Shown here piece after piece: positions 63,056 through 64,000 of a stretch of 64,000 nucleotides of DNA. A model generated the notes under the pieces. It did no database searches. It was given only the letters and a program-made list of their open reading frames with translations, and had not been told where the DNA came from. Each line of letters opens with the position of its first letter. Position 1 is the first letter of the stretch. A program made the position numbers and the translations under genes. The stretch is from Symsagittifera roscoffensis (taxonomy: Eukaryota; Xenacoelomorpha; Acoela; Convolutidae). The DNA is taken from NCBI RefSeq assembly GCF_963678635.1, contig NC_087070.1:18263318-18327317 (forward strand), given 5' to 3'.

Positions 63056-64000
63056 CTCTTTTCATTGTCGTCCAAACTCAAGTTCTCATTACCATCATTT
63101 TTCTCTCTGGTGCCTTTTTCATTCACTTCACATGCTGGCTCTACCACCAGATACTCGAGAACCTCCATGTCCTTCGGTATGCACCAATCCTCCGGGCACG
63201 GGACGTGAGGCTTCAGATTTTCATAATGTGCCGCTCGCCCAGTACTCAAGCGATAGAACCGTCCTTGTTGATGAACTTCCGTTATCATGAATGGTCCCCT
63301 CCACTTCTTGAGTAGTTTCTTTGTTCCCTTGGGCGGTATGACATTTTGGAAGACCCACACGTATTGGCCCACTTCATATGGCTTTGCTTGTAATATTTTT
63401 TCGTCATATTTTCTGCGTTGCCTCATTTGCGCTTGCGCCGTGTTCCTCCTGCATAGCTCGTTTAACTCTTGTTGTCTTTTGATCGCTTCTTTCACGTATG
63501 CCTGAGGCGACGTCCTTTTCCCCTCGTATTCAAGGTAAAAGAATGTCAGAGGCATTGCCCTTTCCCTGCCCGTCAACATCATGAAGGGACTAATGCCCGT
63601 CGTTGAGTGCTGTGTACTGTTGTAGGCCCCTACCACCTGTGGCAGGTATTTATCCCAGTCCGCCATGTATCTTGAGCAGTACACCCTTAACATGTTGACC
63701 AGTGTCCTGTTCTGTCTCTCTACCAACCCGTTGGTCTGTGGATGGTAGGTTGTCGAGTGTGCTTGAGCAATGTGCGATCTCCTCATCAATTCTTTTGTCA
63801 AGTCCCCCACGAAAGCTTTGCCGTTGTCCGACTGGAAAGTCATTGGACAACCATACCGCGATATCCAATGCGTTATCAGATGATCACATGTCTCCTCAGC
63901 CGAGGTTGTCTGGCACGGAACCGCTTCCGCCAACATTGTGAAGTGATCTATTATAACCAGTATCTGGTTATATCCCGACTCCGTCATGCAGATTTTTTGA
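63028..64000 (-). CDS. pol: Pol, integrase part (cut by window edge)
   Basis: The frame is open to the right window edge and ends at 63028. Counting from the ATG at 63987, Asp54 (SDNGKAF) and Glu90 (LVERQNRTL) are the second and third catalytic residues with the standard 35-residue gap; the first Asp is beyond the window. A GPF block (KKWRGPFMITEV) near residue 236 is the GPY/F module of Ty3 integrases, followed by an acidic, Lys-rich tail. Reverse transcriptase would lie further right. The last 28 bases overlap the next ORF in another frame; the shift point is near 63058-63066, so integrase and the macrodomain-like region may once have been one protein. Confidence 0.92.
   Translation of the reverse strand, partial: QKICMTESGYNQILVIIDHFTMLAEAVPCQTTSAEETCDHLITHWISRYGCPMTFQSDNGKAFVGDLTKELMRRSHIAQAHSTTYHPQTNGLVERQNRTLVNMLRVYCSRYMADWDKYLPQVVGAYNSTQHSTTGISPFMMLTGRERAMPLTFFYLEYEGKRTSPQAYVKEAIKRQQELNELCRRNTAQAQMRQRRKYDEKILQAKPYEVGQYVWVFQNVIPPKGTKKLLKKWRGPFMITEVHQQGRFYRLSTGRAAHYENLKPHVPCPEDWCIPKDMEVLEYLVVEPACEVNEKGTREKNDGNENLSLDDNEKRWSLKQDRL

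Larger units (their letters stand above)
52485..64000 (-). mobile_element. second giant Ty3-like retroelement with cargo ORFs (partial)
   Basis: All large ORFs from the right edge to 52535 lie on the minus strand in a head-to-tail row: integrase, macrodomain-like region, gag-like/coiled-coil protein, SGNH hydrolase, 943-residue protein, 1031-residue protein and 296-residue protein. Codon use is GC-balanced, unlike the A-rich element at 21281-39918. A purine tract on the minus strand (GAGAGGGAAGGGGGG, about 52491-52505) just after the last ORF is a candidate polypurine tract. The 5' LTR and reverse transcriptase would be to the right of the window. At least 11 kb of non-pol coding DNA downstream of the integrase is exceptional. 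An alternative is a large integrated virus-like genome that carries a Ty3-type pol. Confidence 0.7.

Overview
The window is animal nuclear DNA, most likely from an invertebrate that I cannot name. Non-coding DNA is strongly AT-rich. The only two credible host genes, an SLC6 GABA-type transporter (10133-11950, +) and a RING-H2 protein (43835-46177, -), have more balanced base composition and single-exon coding regions. Nearly everything else is transposable-element DNA or unannotatable AT-rich sequence with dispersed repeats.

Layout. 1-1584: an LTR element reduced to a broken gag between the last bases of its 5' LTR and a complete 3' LTR. 1585-10132: non-coding with old repeats. 10133-11950: the transporter. 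11951-21280: non-coding DNA holding a 27-bp-TIR MITE, a decayed retroelement env with no gag or pol beside it, a long foldback element and several copies of one dispersed repeat. 21281-39918: an 18.6-kb LTR retrotransposon with 410-bp LTRs differing at two positions and a TTAG target duplication. It carries gag-pro, an intact pol entered through a textbook -1 frameshift signal, two small membrane ORFs, a 393-codon ORF without any methionine codon, a broken env-like gene, and a large unknown last ORF ending on a strong splice donor. 39919-43834: non-coding. 43835-46177: the RING gene. 46744-51385: a nest in which a hAT element sits inside the reverse-transcriptase ORF of a LINE remnant and a Tc1/mariner copy sits at the LINE tail.

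52485-64000 (minus strand, running off the right edge): a second very large Ty3-like element. After the integrase it encodes a macrodomain-like region, a helical/coiled-coil gag-like protein, an SGNH/GDSL hydrolase with recognisable catalytic residues, and three large or medium proteins of unknown function. Many of its ORFs meet at one-base frame changes or single stops, so they are probably pieces of fewer, longer ancestral proteins. The hexamer CTTGAG is heavily over-represented on its coding strand, with some clusters at ORF junctions. The cargo of the two giant elements is the part most worth following up.
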